A DNA stretch of 42,085 nt from Bdellovibrionales bacterium GWA1_52_35 (GTDB taxonomy: Bacteria; Bdellovibrionota; UBA1018): contig MEPO01000015.1 of NCBI GenBank assembly GCA_001769805.1, positions 1-42,085 of the forward strand, read 5' to 3'. Shown here piece after piece: positions 35,108-42,085 of the stretch. The position numbers and the translations under genes are program-made. The notes beneath the pieces were generated by a model, which had not been told where the DNA came from, searched no databases, and saw nothing but the letters and a program-made list of their open reading frames with translations. Each line of letters opens with the position of its first letter. The first letter of the stretch is position 1.

Positions 35108-36322
35108 TCAGTGACCAGTCCATTGGACTGATTTCAAATCAATTCCTTCTTTTGCCATTTCGTACAAAGGCGAAAGGTCGCGCAGCTTTTTGACTGTTTT
35201 GACCACTTTGGCAATCGCGAAATCGATTTCTTCCTCCGTCGTGAAGCGGCCGAGTCCAAAACGGATACTGGTATGGGCCAGGTCTTCTCCCACACCGATT
35301 GCCTTCAAAACATATGAGGGCTCGAGGCTGGCGGAGGTACAGGCGGAGCCGCTGGAGACTGCCAGTTCCTTCATGCCCATCATCAGCGACTCACCTTCGA
35401 CATAGGCAAAGCTGATATTCAAGTTTCCGGGAATACGTTCAGTGGCGTGGCCATTCAGATACACGTCATCGAGCTCTTTGCGAATTCCTGCCCAGAGTCT
35501 CTCCCGGAGTCTCAAGGTATGGGCAGTCTCAGCAGCCATGGTGCGTTCACAGATCTCAGCAGCCTTGCCGAAGCCGACAATACCCGGAACATTTAGAGTG
35601 CCGGAGCGCATTCCGCGCTCGTGTCCACCACCATGCATAATCGCTGCAAGTCGTACGCGTGGATTTCTGCGTCTCACGTAGATCGCCCCGATGCCTTTGG
35701 GTCCGTACATTTTATGCGCCGAAAGGGAGAGGAGATCGATTCCCATTTCTTCCATGTTCAGGGGGATCTTGCCAACAGCCTGGGCGGCGTCAGTGTGAAA
35801 AAGAACGCCTTTCTCTTTACAGACTTTGCCGATTTCAGCGAGGGGATTGATGCTTCCCACTTCATTGTTCGCGGCCATGATCGAGACGAGAATGGTCTTC
35901 GGGGTAATCGCATCACGAACCATCGCGGGGGTGACCTGTCCGTATTCGTTCACCGGCAGGTAAGTGATGGTGAACCCTTTGCTCTCGAGGTGATGACAGG
36001 TGTCCAGAATCGCCTTGTGCTCGATCGGGGTGGTAATGATGTGGTTGCCTTTTTCGCGATAAAGTTCGGCAACCCCAAGTAATGCAAGATTATCGCTCTC
36101 CGTGGCGCCACTCGTGAAGATGATTTCCTTGTCGGTTGCGCCCAGTAAGTGGGCGATTTGCGCTCGTGCTTTTTCGACCGCAGATTCCGCAGTCCAGCCG
36201 AACTCATGATTCCGGCTGGCCGCATTTCCGAAAATTTCGGTGAAGTAGGGAGCCATGGTTTTGAAAACTTCGGGGTCAACGGGTGTAGTGGCCTGGTAAT
36301 CAAGATAGATCGGGAGTTTCAT
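35108..36322 (-). CDS. iscS: cysteine desulfurase IscS
   Basis: A 404-residue PLP enzyme that takes sulfur from L-cysteine. Visible are [13 protein letters not shown]102, the PLP lysine K204 in [10 protein letters not shown], and the persulfide Cys C328 in [10 protein letters not shown], at the same number as in E. coli. It is one base from the iscR stop with AGGAG upstream. It is the main sulfur donor of the operon. Confidence 0.96.
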   Translation of the reverse strand: MKLPIYLDYQATTPVDPEVFKTMAPYFTEIFGNAASRNHEFGWTAESAVEKARAQIAHLLGATDKEIIFTSGATESDNLALLGVAELYREKGNHIITTPIEHKAILDTCHHLESKGFTITYLPVNEYGQVTPAMVRDAITPKTILVSIMAANNEVGSINPLAEIGKVCKEKGVLFHTDAAQAVGKIPLNMEEMGIDLLSLSAHKMYGPKGIGAIYVRRRNPRVRLAAIMHGGGHERGMRSGTLNVPGIVGFGKAAEICERTMAAETAHTLRLRERLWAGIRKELDDVYLNGHATERIPGNLNISFAYVEGESLMMGMKELAVSSGSACTSASLEPSYVLKAIGVGEDLAHTSIRFGLGRFTTEEEIDFAIAKVVKTVKKLRDLSPLYEMAKEGIDLKSVQWTGH

Positions 36323-36323
36323 A

Positions 36324-36836
36324 TTATTTTGCTCCTAGGGAAGCGGAGAGACTGGCGAGAATGGCGTCCCGATTCGGATCGGTTGAGGTCTTGGCCAGTT
36401 CGGCCAGGGTGATTTCTGAAAGAAATCGGTAAACGCGCGCATTCAGGTTGTTCATCACGTGCTTGATTTCGCATTTACGCTCGTACTCGCAATGATTGTG
36501 GCACTTGTTGGGGTCAGCATTCTCATGCGGAGTATCGATGTCCTCCGCGCCCGCGCAGACGACTACAGCCTGTGGGCCTTCCATCAAGCGAAGGAACTCA
36601 GCCAGGTTGATCTCGGTGAGCGCACGTTGCAAGGTATAGCCGCCCTTGGCTCCCTGCGCTGATTGAATCAGGCCGGTGTCTTTGAGCCGCTGGAGGGTCT
36701 TTGCCGTGATCTCGAAAGGGAGGCCATAGTGATCCGCGATTTCGCGGGCACTGATGACGTCTCCTGCGCCGCGTCTTTGACTCATGTGCTGAAGCGCTAT
36801 CAGTCCATATTCGGTGGTTCGGTTTATCTTAAACAT
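36324..36836 (-). CDS. iscR: Fe-S regulator IscR (Rrf2 family)
   Basis: A 170-residue Rrf2-family regulator with an N-terminal winged helix ([24 protein letters not shown], the wing AKGGYTLQR). Its cluster region is [15 protein letters not shown], where C112, C116, C122 and H126 are candidate 2Fe-2S ligands; spacing differs from E. coli (C92/C98/C104/H107). It would repress the operon when clusters are plentiful. It starts at an ATG with a short leader and AGGA upstream. First gene of the isc operon. Confidence 0.93.
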   Translation of the reverse strand: MFKINRTTEYGLIALQHMSQRRGAGDVISAREIADHYGLPFEITAKTLQRLKDTGLIQSAQGAKGGYTLQRALTEINLAEFLRLMEGPQAVVVCAGAEDIDTPHENADPNKCHNHCEYERKCEIKHVMNNLNARVYRFLSEITLAELAKTSTDPNRDAILASLSASLGAK

Positions 36837-36856
36837 GGGTCCTCATTCGGGTTTCC

Positions 36857-36885
36857 TATGTACGATATTCCCAGTCCGATTTCAA
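36857..36885 (-). promoter_or_regulatory. candidate isc operon promoter
   Basis: On the minus strand, TTGAAA (36880-36885) and TACATA (36857-36862) are separated by 17 bp. A start near 36850 would leave a leader of about 14 bases before iscR. The spacer lies entirely inside the first 25-bp IscR-like box, as expected for repression. Confidence 0.5.
36858..36882 (-). promoter_or_regulatory. IscR-like box, promoter-overlapping copy
   Basis: The minus-strand 25-mer starts AAATCGGACTGGG and ends AATATCGTACAT. It matches the second box at 18 of 25 positions and fits the length and the GACT core of the E. coli IscR type 1 site only partly. It covers the proposed promoter spacer. Confidence 0.5.
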
Positions 36886-36916
36886 GATCAGGAGTGCTTA
36901 GCTGGGAAAGTGTCGC

Positions 36917-36941
36917 ATATACGACTACAAATATCGTATAT
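36917..36941 (+). promoter_or_regulatory. IscR-like box, distal copy
   Basis: A 25-bp site with perfect 8-bp arms, ATATACGA and TCGTATAT, separated by nine bases (CTACAAATA). Length, outer ATA/TAT, and inner GACT-like half agree with the E. coli type 1 IscR site (ATASYYGACT...AGTCRRSTAT) at about 17 of 25 positions. It is in opposite orientation to the promoter copy. Confidence 0.6.
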
Positions 36942-37017
36942 ATCTAGAAAAAAATCAAGCGGGAGGGTGGAAAATAGCAATTGGCAATGAAATCAGGGGC
37001 TAGGAATCACCAGGTGC

Positions 37018-39210
37018 CTAATAGATCAGCTGACCTTGGCAGAGATCCTTGATTTTGCCTTCACGTGCTTCGTACTGGTTTATACGCTCCAGGACAGCGC
37101 TGAACTTGGCTGGTGGGCAGGCCCCGGGATCTTTCAGCGAACAGGCTTGCTCCGATTGCAGCATCTTAAACCAGCTCACGTAACTTTCGAATTCACTATC
37201 CAGAGTTTTCCCTTTGATGCGCAACCCATGTACTATGTCGGAGGAATATTTGTACATCTCATTGGCCGATTTCAGGCGATCCGCTGCTCTCTGCTCAATC
37301 TCTTTGTTCTGCTCAACCAGATAAGCTGAATATTGTTTGCTAAAGCTGGCGCGGCAATTTTTCCTGACGGGAGTCTTCAGCCACTTGAAAAATCCCATCT
37401 TGGCTTTTGTTTCCCGGACACACTTGTCCTCCCAGCTTGATTTCACTGCATCGAGTTCTTCAATGCTCAGGTCCTTGAGGGTTTCTGAAAAATTCTCGAT
37501 TTCTTTTTTCATTTTGGGCTGACGGTTTCGCGCTATTTCCATTTTTTTGAAAGTCTTTGCTGATTCCTTGCGGAAGTCCTTCAGCCAGACGTCCTGGGCA
37601 GCCAGAATATCGGTTCGCGCTTTTTGAAGCAGGCCTTCTGCTGCTCGCAATTTGGAAAGTACCGACTGGAGATTGTCGCAGAGAACAGCATCTCCCTGTT
37701 TGTCTTTCATATTGGCATTCACAAGTTCGAATCCGGCCACAAGATTACCGAGCTTCGCAACGGACTGGCTTTCCTCTTCGATGCATTCACGAGGCTGCCG
37801 ATCGCGGATTGCATTCCGGAGATCGTCTTGCTTGAGCTCCTTGCGGATTTTCATTTCCTCGAGCAAGGCCGATAGCTTGATCGCGGTTTCACGATTCAGT
37901 CCGAGAGAGGAGCTGAGTCTTCGGAGTTCAATTGAACTGTCGATTGCCTTTTCGAGTTCAGAGATCGTGCTGCTGACTTTTTCCCAGTTCTCGCGAGCTT
38001 TTTTGAAGGCTTCGAGAAGGCGCGCTTCTTCCTTTTCATGAGTGATTGCTTCGTAGATGGCCTGGTAGATCGCTTTGCCACCTGAAACAAGCGTATCGAC
38101 TACGAGGCTTGCCGTCATGGCTCCGACCGCGGCACCGGCGGCGGAAGCCGCGGCCCAGACGAACGCATGTTTGGGGTCCATGAACTCGCGCATGAGGTCG
38201 TTGGTTTCAGCCCAATTCTTGTTGCTATCCTTGAGGGTCTTGTTTGAATCCGACCATTTCGTCTGAATATCGGTCAAATTCTGGTTGGTCGTACTCCAGT
38301 TCTTGTTGGCCGCATCGAGATTTGTATTCGTGGCCCCCATATTTGCATTGAGACCGGTAATAGCTGAATTGGTCTCTGGATTAAGAGCGATGGTGGTGGT
38401 TACGTCCATGCCACCTATGCCGCCTCCCATGAGTGAACTGAGATTTCCAAGATCCCCGAGGCCACCTGTCGTGCCTGTGGTGCCGGTAGCGCCTGCCCCC
38501 GGCAGGGAATTCGCGCCCGTATTCGCGGCGCCCAGGCTGCCGGTCATACCCGAATAAGAGCCGGAAGACGCGGCGATGAGGCATGCGATATCTTCTGGTG
38601 CACACTCCGCATGCGCTTCTTCAGGACCGATCCAGGCAAAGAGCCGGTCGAGCCAGGAGGTTTGCTCCTTGAGCACGCCTGCGAGTTTGCGTTGCAAGAG
38701 TTCCGCTTCGATGACGACCGCGTCGGCATAACTTAGGCGAATCATTGCAATCGAGTAGGTGTAACTGTCTTTTTGCTCAGTGATATAAAGTCGAACAAAG
38801 CGCTGCGCGGATTTCCACTTCGTCTCGTAAACGTGCGCGGCTCCCACTTTCCGGTGATGCCAGGTTTCAAGGCCCATCGAGTAACGAACTTTTTCGGCAA
38901 TTCCGCCTGCGGTCTCTCCATTGTGAATATCCTGTTTCGGGAATTTGTAATAGACGATGTTGCCGACATAAAATCGGAGTGAGCCAGCCGTCACATAACG
39001 GGTAAGCGCCTTGCCTTCGTAAGTGCCGCCGGGACCTTGGGCTTTGTAGGTGGGAGTGATTTGCCAGTTAGATTCAAATATTCGAGTGAGTACCTGTGGT
39101 GTTATTGTAGTGGGCGAAACATTTTTTGCGAGGACGGGCTGGGTAGCGGGAATCGTCAATAACAGCACGAGCCAGCTCCGCAAGATAATGGGTTGAAGAT
39201 TGGTGATCAT
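37018..39210 (-). CDS. large exported coiled-coil protein, unknown
   Basis: A 730-residue protein with a Sec signal (1-28, near VLA-KN). The order is: globular N-domain (about 30-205); a CAPEDIAC pair; a Gly/Ser/Thr-rich linker (214-270); nine tandem heptads (280-342) with Asn/Gln at position 2 and I/M/L/W at position 5; a hydrophobic glycine-zipper helix (349-376, AASAAGAAVGAM); then about 340 residues of charged helix with scattered Cys. The coiled-coil, hydrophobic helix, coiled-coil order recalls helical pore-forming or membrane-penetrating proteins, but no family was recognised. It is a single gene with no close partners. Confidence 0.8.
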   Translation of the reverse strand: MITNLQPIILRSWLVLLLTIPATQPVLAKNVSPTTITPQVLTRIFESNWQITPTYKAQGPGGTYEGKALTRYVTAGSLRFYVGNIVYYKFPKQDIHNGETAGGIAEKVRYSMGLETWHHRKVGAAHVYETKWKSAQRFVRLYITEQKDSYTYSIAMIRLSYADAVVIEAELLQRKLAGVLKEQTSWLDRLFAWIGPEEAHAECAPEDIACLIAASSGSYSGMTGSLGAANTGANSLPGAGATGTTGTTGGLGDLGNLSSLMGGGIGGMDVTTTIALNPETNSAITGLNANMGATNTNLDAANKNWSTTNQNLTDIQTKWSDSNKTLKDSNKNWAETNDLMREFMDPKHAFVWAAASAAGAAVGAMTASLVVDTLVSGGKAIYQAIYEAITHEKEEARLLEAFKKARENWEKVSSTISELEKAIDSSIELRRLSSSLGLNRETAIKLSALLEEMKIRKELKQDDLRNAIRDRQPRECIEEESQSVAKLGNLVAGFELVNANMKDKQGDAVLCDNLQSVLSKLRAAEGLLQKARTDILAAQDVWLKDFRKESAKTFKKMEIARNRQPKMKKEIENFSETLKDLSIEELDAVKSSWEDKCVRETKAKMGFFKWLKTPVRKNCRASFSKQYSAYLVEQNKEIEQRAADRLKSANEMYKYSSDIVHGLRIKGKTLDSEFESYVSWFKMLQSEQACSLKDPGACPPAKFSAVLERINQYEAREGKIKDLCQGQLIY
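38185..38373 (-). repeat. nine tandem heptad repeats in the exported coiled-coil protein
   Basis: Residues 280-342 split into nine consecutive 7-mers such as TNTNLDA, ANKNWST, TNQNLTD, SNKNWAE. Position 2 is Asn in eight and Gln in one; position 5 runs I, M, L, W, L, W, L, W, M. This reads as a coiled coil with Asn at 'a' and Leu/Trp/Met at 'd'. Confidence 0.85.
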
Positions 39211-39715
39211 TTAAGCCCCCGTTATAGGCAAAACTGAGTTGCCCAATGAGATTATAACGTGGAAACAGGCGATATCGCAAAAAATTGCACTTATTCCGGA
39301 AGATCAGAGAGGGTTTGTACCGAGCCCGTGTCGTCGAGTTCTTCTAATAGAATCAGGGCGTTCGGGATCGTACTCGGAGGGATTGGGGCAGGTCGGCTGG
39401 GGATCTGGTTATTATACTATGAGCCCCTTAACGTATGGCCTGTGTCGGGACTGTCACACCGCACAGGCCGAAAACCTTTTTCGGTCGTTAACAGGTTGTG
39501 AGCGAGGATCATGACTGCAGCCAGCGGGCTGATGCGTTTTGGATGCCAGGGACATTAGGAAAATACGTGACATGTTGTCAACCAGGCGGAGTTTGCAAAC
39601 GAGGGGCTAAGGATTGTATTTGCGGCCGGCGGAAGTTGTGTTCGTCGGCAAACGTTGCTGTCTGTCGAGTTCACTCTGTTATTTCTGTATTGGCATGCAC
39701 TAGCATTGATAACAA
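39211..39715 (+). other. 505-bp gap with one hairpin, no convincing gene
   Basis: Short frames here (for example 39239-39514 and 39498-39719) lack ribosome binding sites and protein-like composition. The clearest structure is a hairpin GGCCTGTG/CACAGGCC (39437-39444 with 39462-39469) with a 17-base loop, followed by AAAACCTTTTT; it may be a weak terminator on the plus strand. No tRNA or other RNA gene was recognised. Confidence 0.4.
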
Positions 39716-40651
39716 GTGAAGTACCGCTTTCGGAAGTTAATACCGAGTAGTATTAGGCATGCAATGCTTCGGAGCAGATTGAAGCTCGTGACGCGTGATG
39801 ATTTATGGCGCGTTCAGTTCGCCCGGGGCCGGGAGGAGTTTGAGAGTGCTTTCCGGATTCTCCATGACGTTTATGTTTCCCAGAAATTTATGAAGCCGGA
39901 CCCGAGTGGGTTGCGATGCAATATTTATCATGCCTTTCCGGGAACCCAGGTCCTGACAGTCACAGATCGTGGATGCGTGGTCGGGACATTGAGCATTATT
40001 CCGGATTCGGATCTGGGGTTCCCTTCGGACGGAGCTTTCAAAAGGGAAAACGACGGCTTTCGCCGCATAGGCCAGCGGATCTGTGAACTGTCAGGATTCG
40101 CGGTTCACGAGAATTACCGGAATGACTTCGGGATTGCGTTGAAGCTCATGGTGTGGGCTTATCTGTACGCAACCGACTATATGGGGGCTTCAGTCTTATG
40201 TGCCACGGTTGACCCGAGAATCCTCGACTTCTATTCTGCAATGTTCGGCTTTCAGAAATATGGGGCGGAGGTACGGTACGAATTCGCCGCCGGCGCGCCT
40301 TCGATTTATATCGGCATGCAATGTTTCGGCAGGGAAGCCTGGCTTCGTGAAAAGTACGATAGCCTTCCACACGAGAAAAACCTTTATCGTTACGTTCAGG
40401 AGCAAAAGGAGAAGCAAAGAGTCATCTGTGGATCGACGGCTCGCACTTCGCGCCCGTTGATGACTCCTGAACTCCTGGAGTATCTATTTGTCCATAAAAC
40501 AAAGGTCCTTCCGACCGCTACCGCAATGCAGGCTTCGATTATCATGGCGGCCCACGGTTTCGAGCTGGACTTCGGCCGCGCAAACTTGCTGCAGGGAGAG
40601 CCGGTGTCGCTCGTACCGCTGGATCGTGGATTCGAAGCACCCGGCGTGTAA
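39716..40651 (+). CDS. N-acyl amino acid synthase FeeM-like acyltransferase
   Basis: A 311-residue protein whose middle (about 35-210) resembles the FeeM N-acyl amino acid synthase and acyl-homoserine lactone synthase fold of the GNAT superfamily: ARGREEFESAFRILHDVYV, VVGTLSIIPDSDLGFP, CELSGFAVHENYRN, and ILDFYSAMFGFQKYG. Such enzymes join a fatty acyl group from ACP to an amino acid. About 100 C-terminal residues (SRPLMTPELLEYLF onward) are additional. The GTG start lacks a ribosome binding site; an ATG at 39764 is an alternative. It stands alone, with no acyl carrier protein nearby. Confidence 0.7.
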   Translation: MKYRFRKLIPSSIRHAMLRSRLKLVTRDDLWRVQFARGREEFESAFRILHDVYVSQKFMKPDPSGLRCNIYHAFPGTQVLTVTDRGCVVGTLSIIPDSDLGFPSDGAFKRENDGFRRIGQRICELSGFAVHENYRNDFGIALKLMVWAYLYATDYMGASVLCATVDPRILDFYSAMFGFQKYGAEVRYEFAAGAPSIYIGMQCFGREAWLREKYDSLPHEKNLYRYVQEQKEKQRVICGSTARTSRPLMTPELLEYLFVHKTKVLPTATAMQASIIMAAHGFELDFGRANLLQGEPVSLVPLDRGFEAPGV

Positions 40652-40676
40652 GGCGGGAATGATTACGGGTAGGCTT

Positions 40677-40716
40677 GCGAACTGGAATTGTGACGCGAGA
40701 ACTGGAAGCGTGAGAT
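40677..40716 (+). repeat. two adjacent imperfect 20-bp repeats
   Basis: GCGAACTGGAATTGTGACGC is followed immediately by GAGAACTGGAAGCGTGAGAT, 14 of 20 positions identical. They lie in the gap after the FeeM-like gene and may be operator half-sites or chance. Confidence 0.3.
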
Positions 40717-40921
40717 GATTGGATAGCCGATAGTACGTTCGCTTACCTACAGCAGGGGCGGAAGCGATTGTGAACCCCCGTGGGCCGGAATTGCGAATAT
40801 TTTTGGGCACCCTATTGAGCGCGCGCTGGCTGTCGGGATCGCACATTGTTACTGATGCGGCATGCCGTGGTGATTCAAGTTATATTAGGCATAGCCGATA
40901 AATGTTAGGGGGAATGTCAAG

Positions 40922-41602
40922 ATGCGCTCACTTATCCTGTTTACACTTTTTCTTTTGGCTGCGGCACACTCTTTTGCAGCAAATCCTTGGAACAACGGTA
41001 CTTGGGCAATGCCCGCAGACAGGGTGATGATCGGAAAAGATGAGATCTCAGTGGACGGCGTGAAGTACCCCATTGGAAAGGAAGTCATCGTTAACTCTTA
41101 TGGCGTGGATGCCCGGGGCATGGATGGGCATTCACGGTCCGAATGCAGGGCAGAGACTCGCTTGGCCAGCATTACTAACAAAGGTGAACTGGTACTTGTA
41201 ATGACCTACAGGGCGAAGGAAACCAGATTTTTTGGGGTCTTGTGCGGCCTCTCCCGCGATATCAAGGGTTATTCTGCACCTTATTCATTTCAACAGATTG
41301 TTTTGACTCCATCCCCTAATGGCGGGTTTATAATGAAGAAAAATTTTATTTCTAATGGTCCAAAGGTTTCTATTGAAGAAATGAAGAATCCAAGACTAAC
41401 GGACGAGAACGCAGCAGTGAAGGAACACATGAAAGGGCATCCTTGGGATTATCCAAATGCAGCTATAAGTTATACGGCCGAGACCGGCGACAATTCTAGA
41501 AACCCCGGGGTCAATGAGAATAAAAGAAAAAATATTCCTGGCGACGCGTCCTCTACCGGATACTCTGAAGCGGCTCCGGTATCTGCAGGTCGCGCGAATT
41601 AG
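40922..41602 (+). CDS. small exported protein of unknown function
   Basis: A 226-residue protein with a clean Sec signal (MRSLILFTLFLLAAAHSFA, cleavage before ANP). The mature part has a YPIGKEVIV segment, two Cys (in RSECRAE and FGVLCGL) that could pair, and a long disordered C-terminal tail rich in Asn, Glu, Ser and Gly. AGGGGG lies upstream of the ATG. No family recognised. It is preceded by the same TATTAGGCAT string that lies in the FeeM-like gene start. Confidence 0.7.
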   Translation: MRSLILFTLFLLAAAHSFAANPWNNGTWAMPADRVMIGKDEISVDGVKYPIGKEVIVNSYGVDARGMDGHSRSECRAETRLASITNKGELVLVMTYRAKETRFFGVLCGLSRDIKGYSAPYSFQQIVLTPSPNGGFIMKKNFISNGPKVSIEEMKNPRLTDENAAVKEHMKGHPWDYPNAAISYTAETGDNSRNPGVNENKRKNIPGDASSTGYSEAAPVSAGRAN

Positions 41603-41807
41603 AGTCAAGTTGGTGATCATTGAACAATGTCGCAAGCTCTTCGCCGGCTGTTCGGACATCCATTCGTACGCAAACCGGTGCATTGCCAAACAAATCAGCA
41701 ACTCAACGGACGGAGAATGGACCCAGAACTTCTTACAATTTTTCTAGAAATTTTGGTATATCCTCGACTAAGCTGGATCGTGAAATAATGCGGCTGCAAG
41801 CCTAGCA

Positions 41808-42085
41808 GTGAGAGCCGACGAACACCGGGGCCAACGCTTTGTGAGTATACCAACGGTCCCTTGGGGTAAGAAGGCCAGAATTCCCCAAGCGAAACGCCAG
41901 CGAGAATGGGATGGGCGCCATTCCCACACGGAGTATGCGAAAGACAAATCCCGCTTGCGAGTAACCCTCGGCGGGAAAGTAGCCAATGCTTCAGGACCCA
42001 CGGATTTCTGTACGAATGACCTTCCTCATTTCATGGATGTGGCAAATACCGCGTGAGGGGTCTACTCAAGGAAAGTTCGCGCGGC
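41808..42085 (+). ncRNA. hairpin-rich segment, possible 5' end of a group II intron
   Basis: It begins GTGAG, close to the group II intron 5' consensus GTGYG. Three hairpins follow: CTTGGGG/CCCCAAG (41860-41866 with 41883-41889), GGGATGG/CCATTCCC (41908-41914 with 41918-41925), and CCCGC/GCGGG (41950-41954 with 41971-41975) enclosing CGAG/CTCG. An 82-codon open frame crosses all of them but looks like structured RNA read as protein. The segment runs off the window. It is the same orientation as the intron end at position 1. An EBS/IBS match was not found, so the call is tentative. The stretch 41603-41807 before it holds nothing recognisable. Confidence 0.35.

Noticed and set aside
39239..39514. 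A 91-codon frame in the gap before the FeeM-like gene
   Set aside because: No ribosome binding site, irregular composition, and it runs through the 39437-39469 hairpin.
41808..42056. An 82-codon frame at the right end
   Set aside because: The DNA under it forms three successive hairpins, better explained by structured RNA than by a protein.
1..42085. CRISPR arrays, tRNA or rRNA genes, prophage structural genes
   Set aside because: No regularly spaced direct repeats, cloverleaf with a CCA-type end, rRNA core sequence or phage head/tail genes were seen on either strand.

Overview
The window is about 42 kb of dense, Gram-negative bacterial chromosome (exported proteins with Sec or lipoprotein signals, chemotaxis receptor, complete Isc system). 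By eye the base composition is moderate to slightly GC-rich. The gene mix (GldA/F/G-type ABC cassette with a DUF4340 protein, nucleobase salvage, many unfamiliar exported proteins) suggests a delta-type proteobacterium, possibly Bdellovibrionota or a relative. That placement is inference; no rRNA is present. The first ~98 bases hold domains V and VI of a group II intron. The last ~280 bases form a hairpin-rich segment starting GTGAG that could be the 5' part of such an intron, so the window may be a contig bounded by two copies of one multicopy intron.

Layout. 1-2.3 kb: accessory region with intron end, a long inverted repeat, a lipoprotein, a probable recombinase or regulator remnant and an exported FISUMP/DUF1566-like protein. 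2.4-8.1 kb: a Cache-type chemotaxis receptor, then an RNA-remodelling cluster (DEAD-box helicase, glycine-rich RRM protein, DbpA). 8.1-10.8 kb: two exported proteins in one probable operon, a UDP-sugar pyrophosphorylase-like protein and a J-domain protein. 10.9-16.9 kb: housekeeping genes (YciO-type protein, DHOD-like flavoprotein, GlpX, DUF72, DHH phosphoesterase) with small unknowns. 17.0-24.2 kb: a plus-strand run of ABC ATPase, permease, GldG-like and DUF4340 proteins, zinc-ribbon/Yip1 protein, exported zinc-metalloprotease-like protein and lipoprotein. 24.3-29.9 kb: seven overlapping or touching genes (thymidine kinase, uracil and hypoxanthine phosphoribosyltransferases, GHMP kinase, DUF429 protein, OppB, OppC). 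On the opposite strand, 36.8 down to 29.9 kb: iscR-iscS-iscU-iscA-hscB-hscA-fdx followed directly by oppA. 37-42 kb: a 730-residue exported coiled-coil protein, an N-acyl amino acid synthase (FeeM)-like protein, a small exported protein and the terminal structured segment.

How it fits together. The salvage operon would import peptides and recycle thymidine, uracil and hypoxanthine, which suits a cell living on other cells' contents. The Isc operon has two matching 25-bp boxes upstream of iscR, one over a plausible promoter, consistent with IscR autoregulation. The most unusual items are the exported UDPGP-like plus J-domain pair, the 730-residue protein with nine Asn-cored heptads followed by a glycine-zipper helix, the FeeM-like acyltransferase, and the transporter/metalloprotease run. 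No CRISPR array, tRNA or rRNA was recognised. All calls are from reading sequence; no database search was run.
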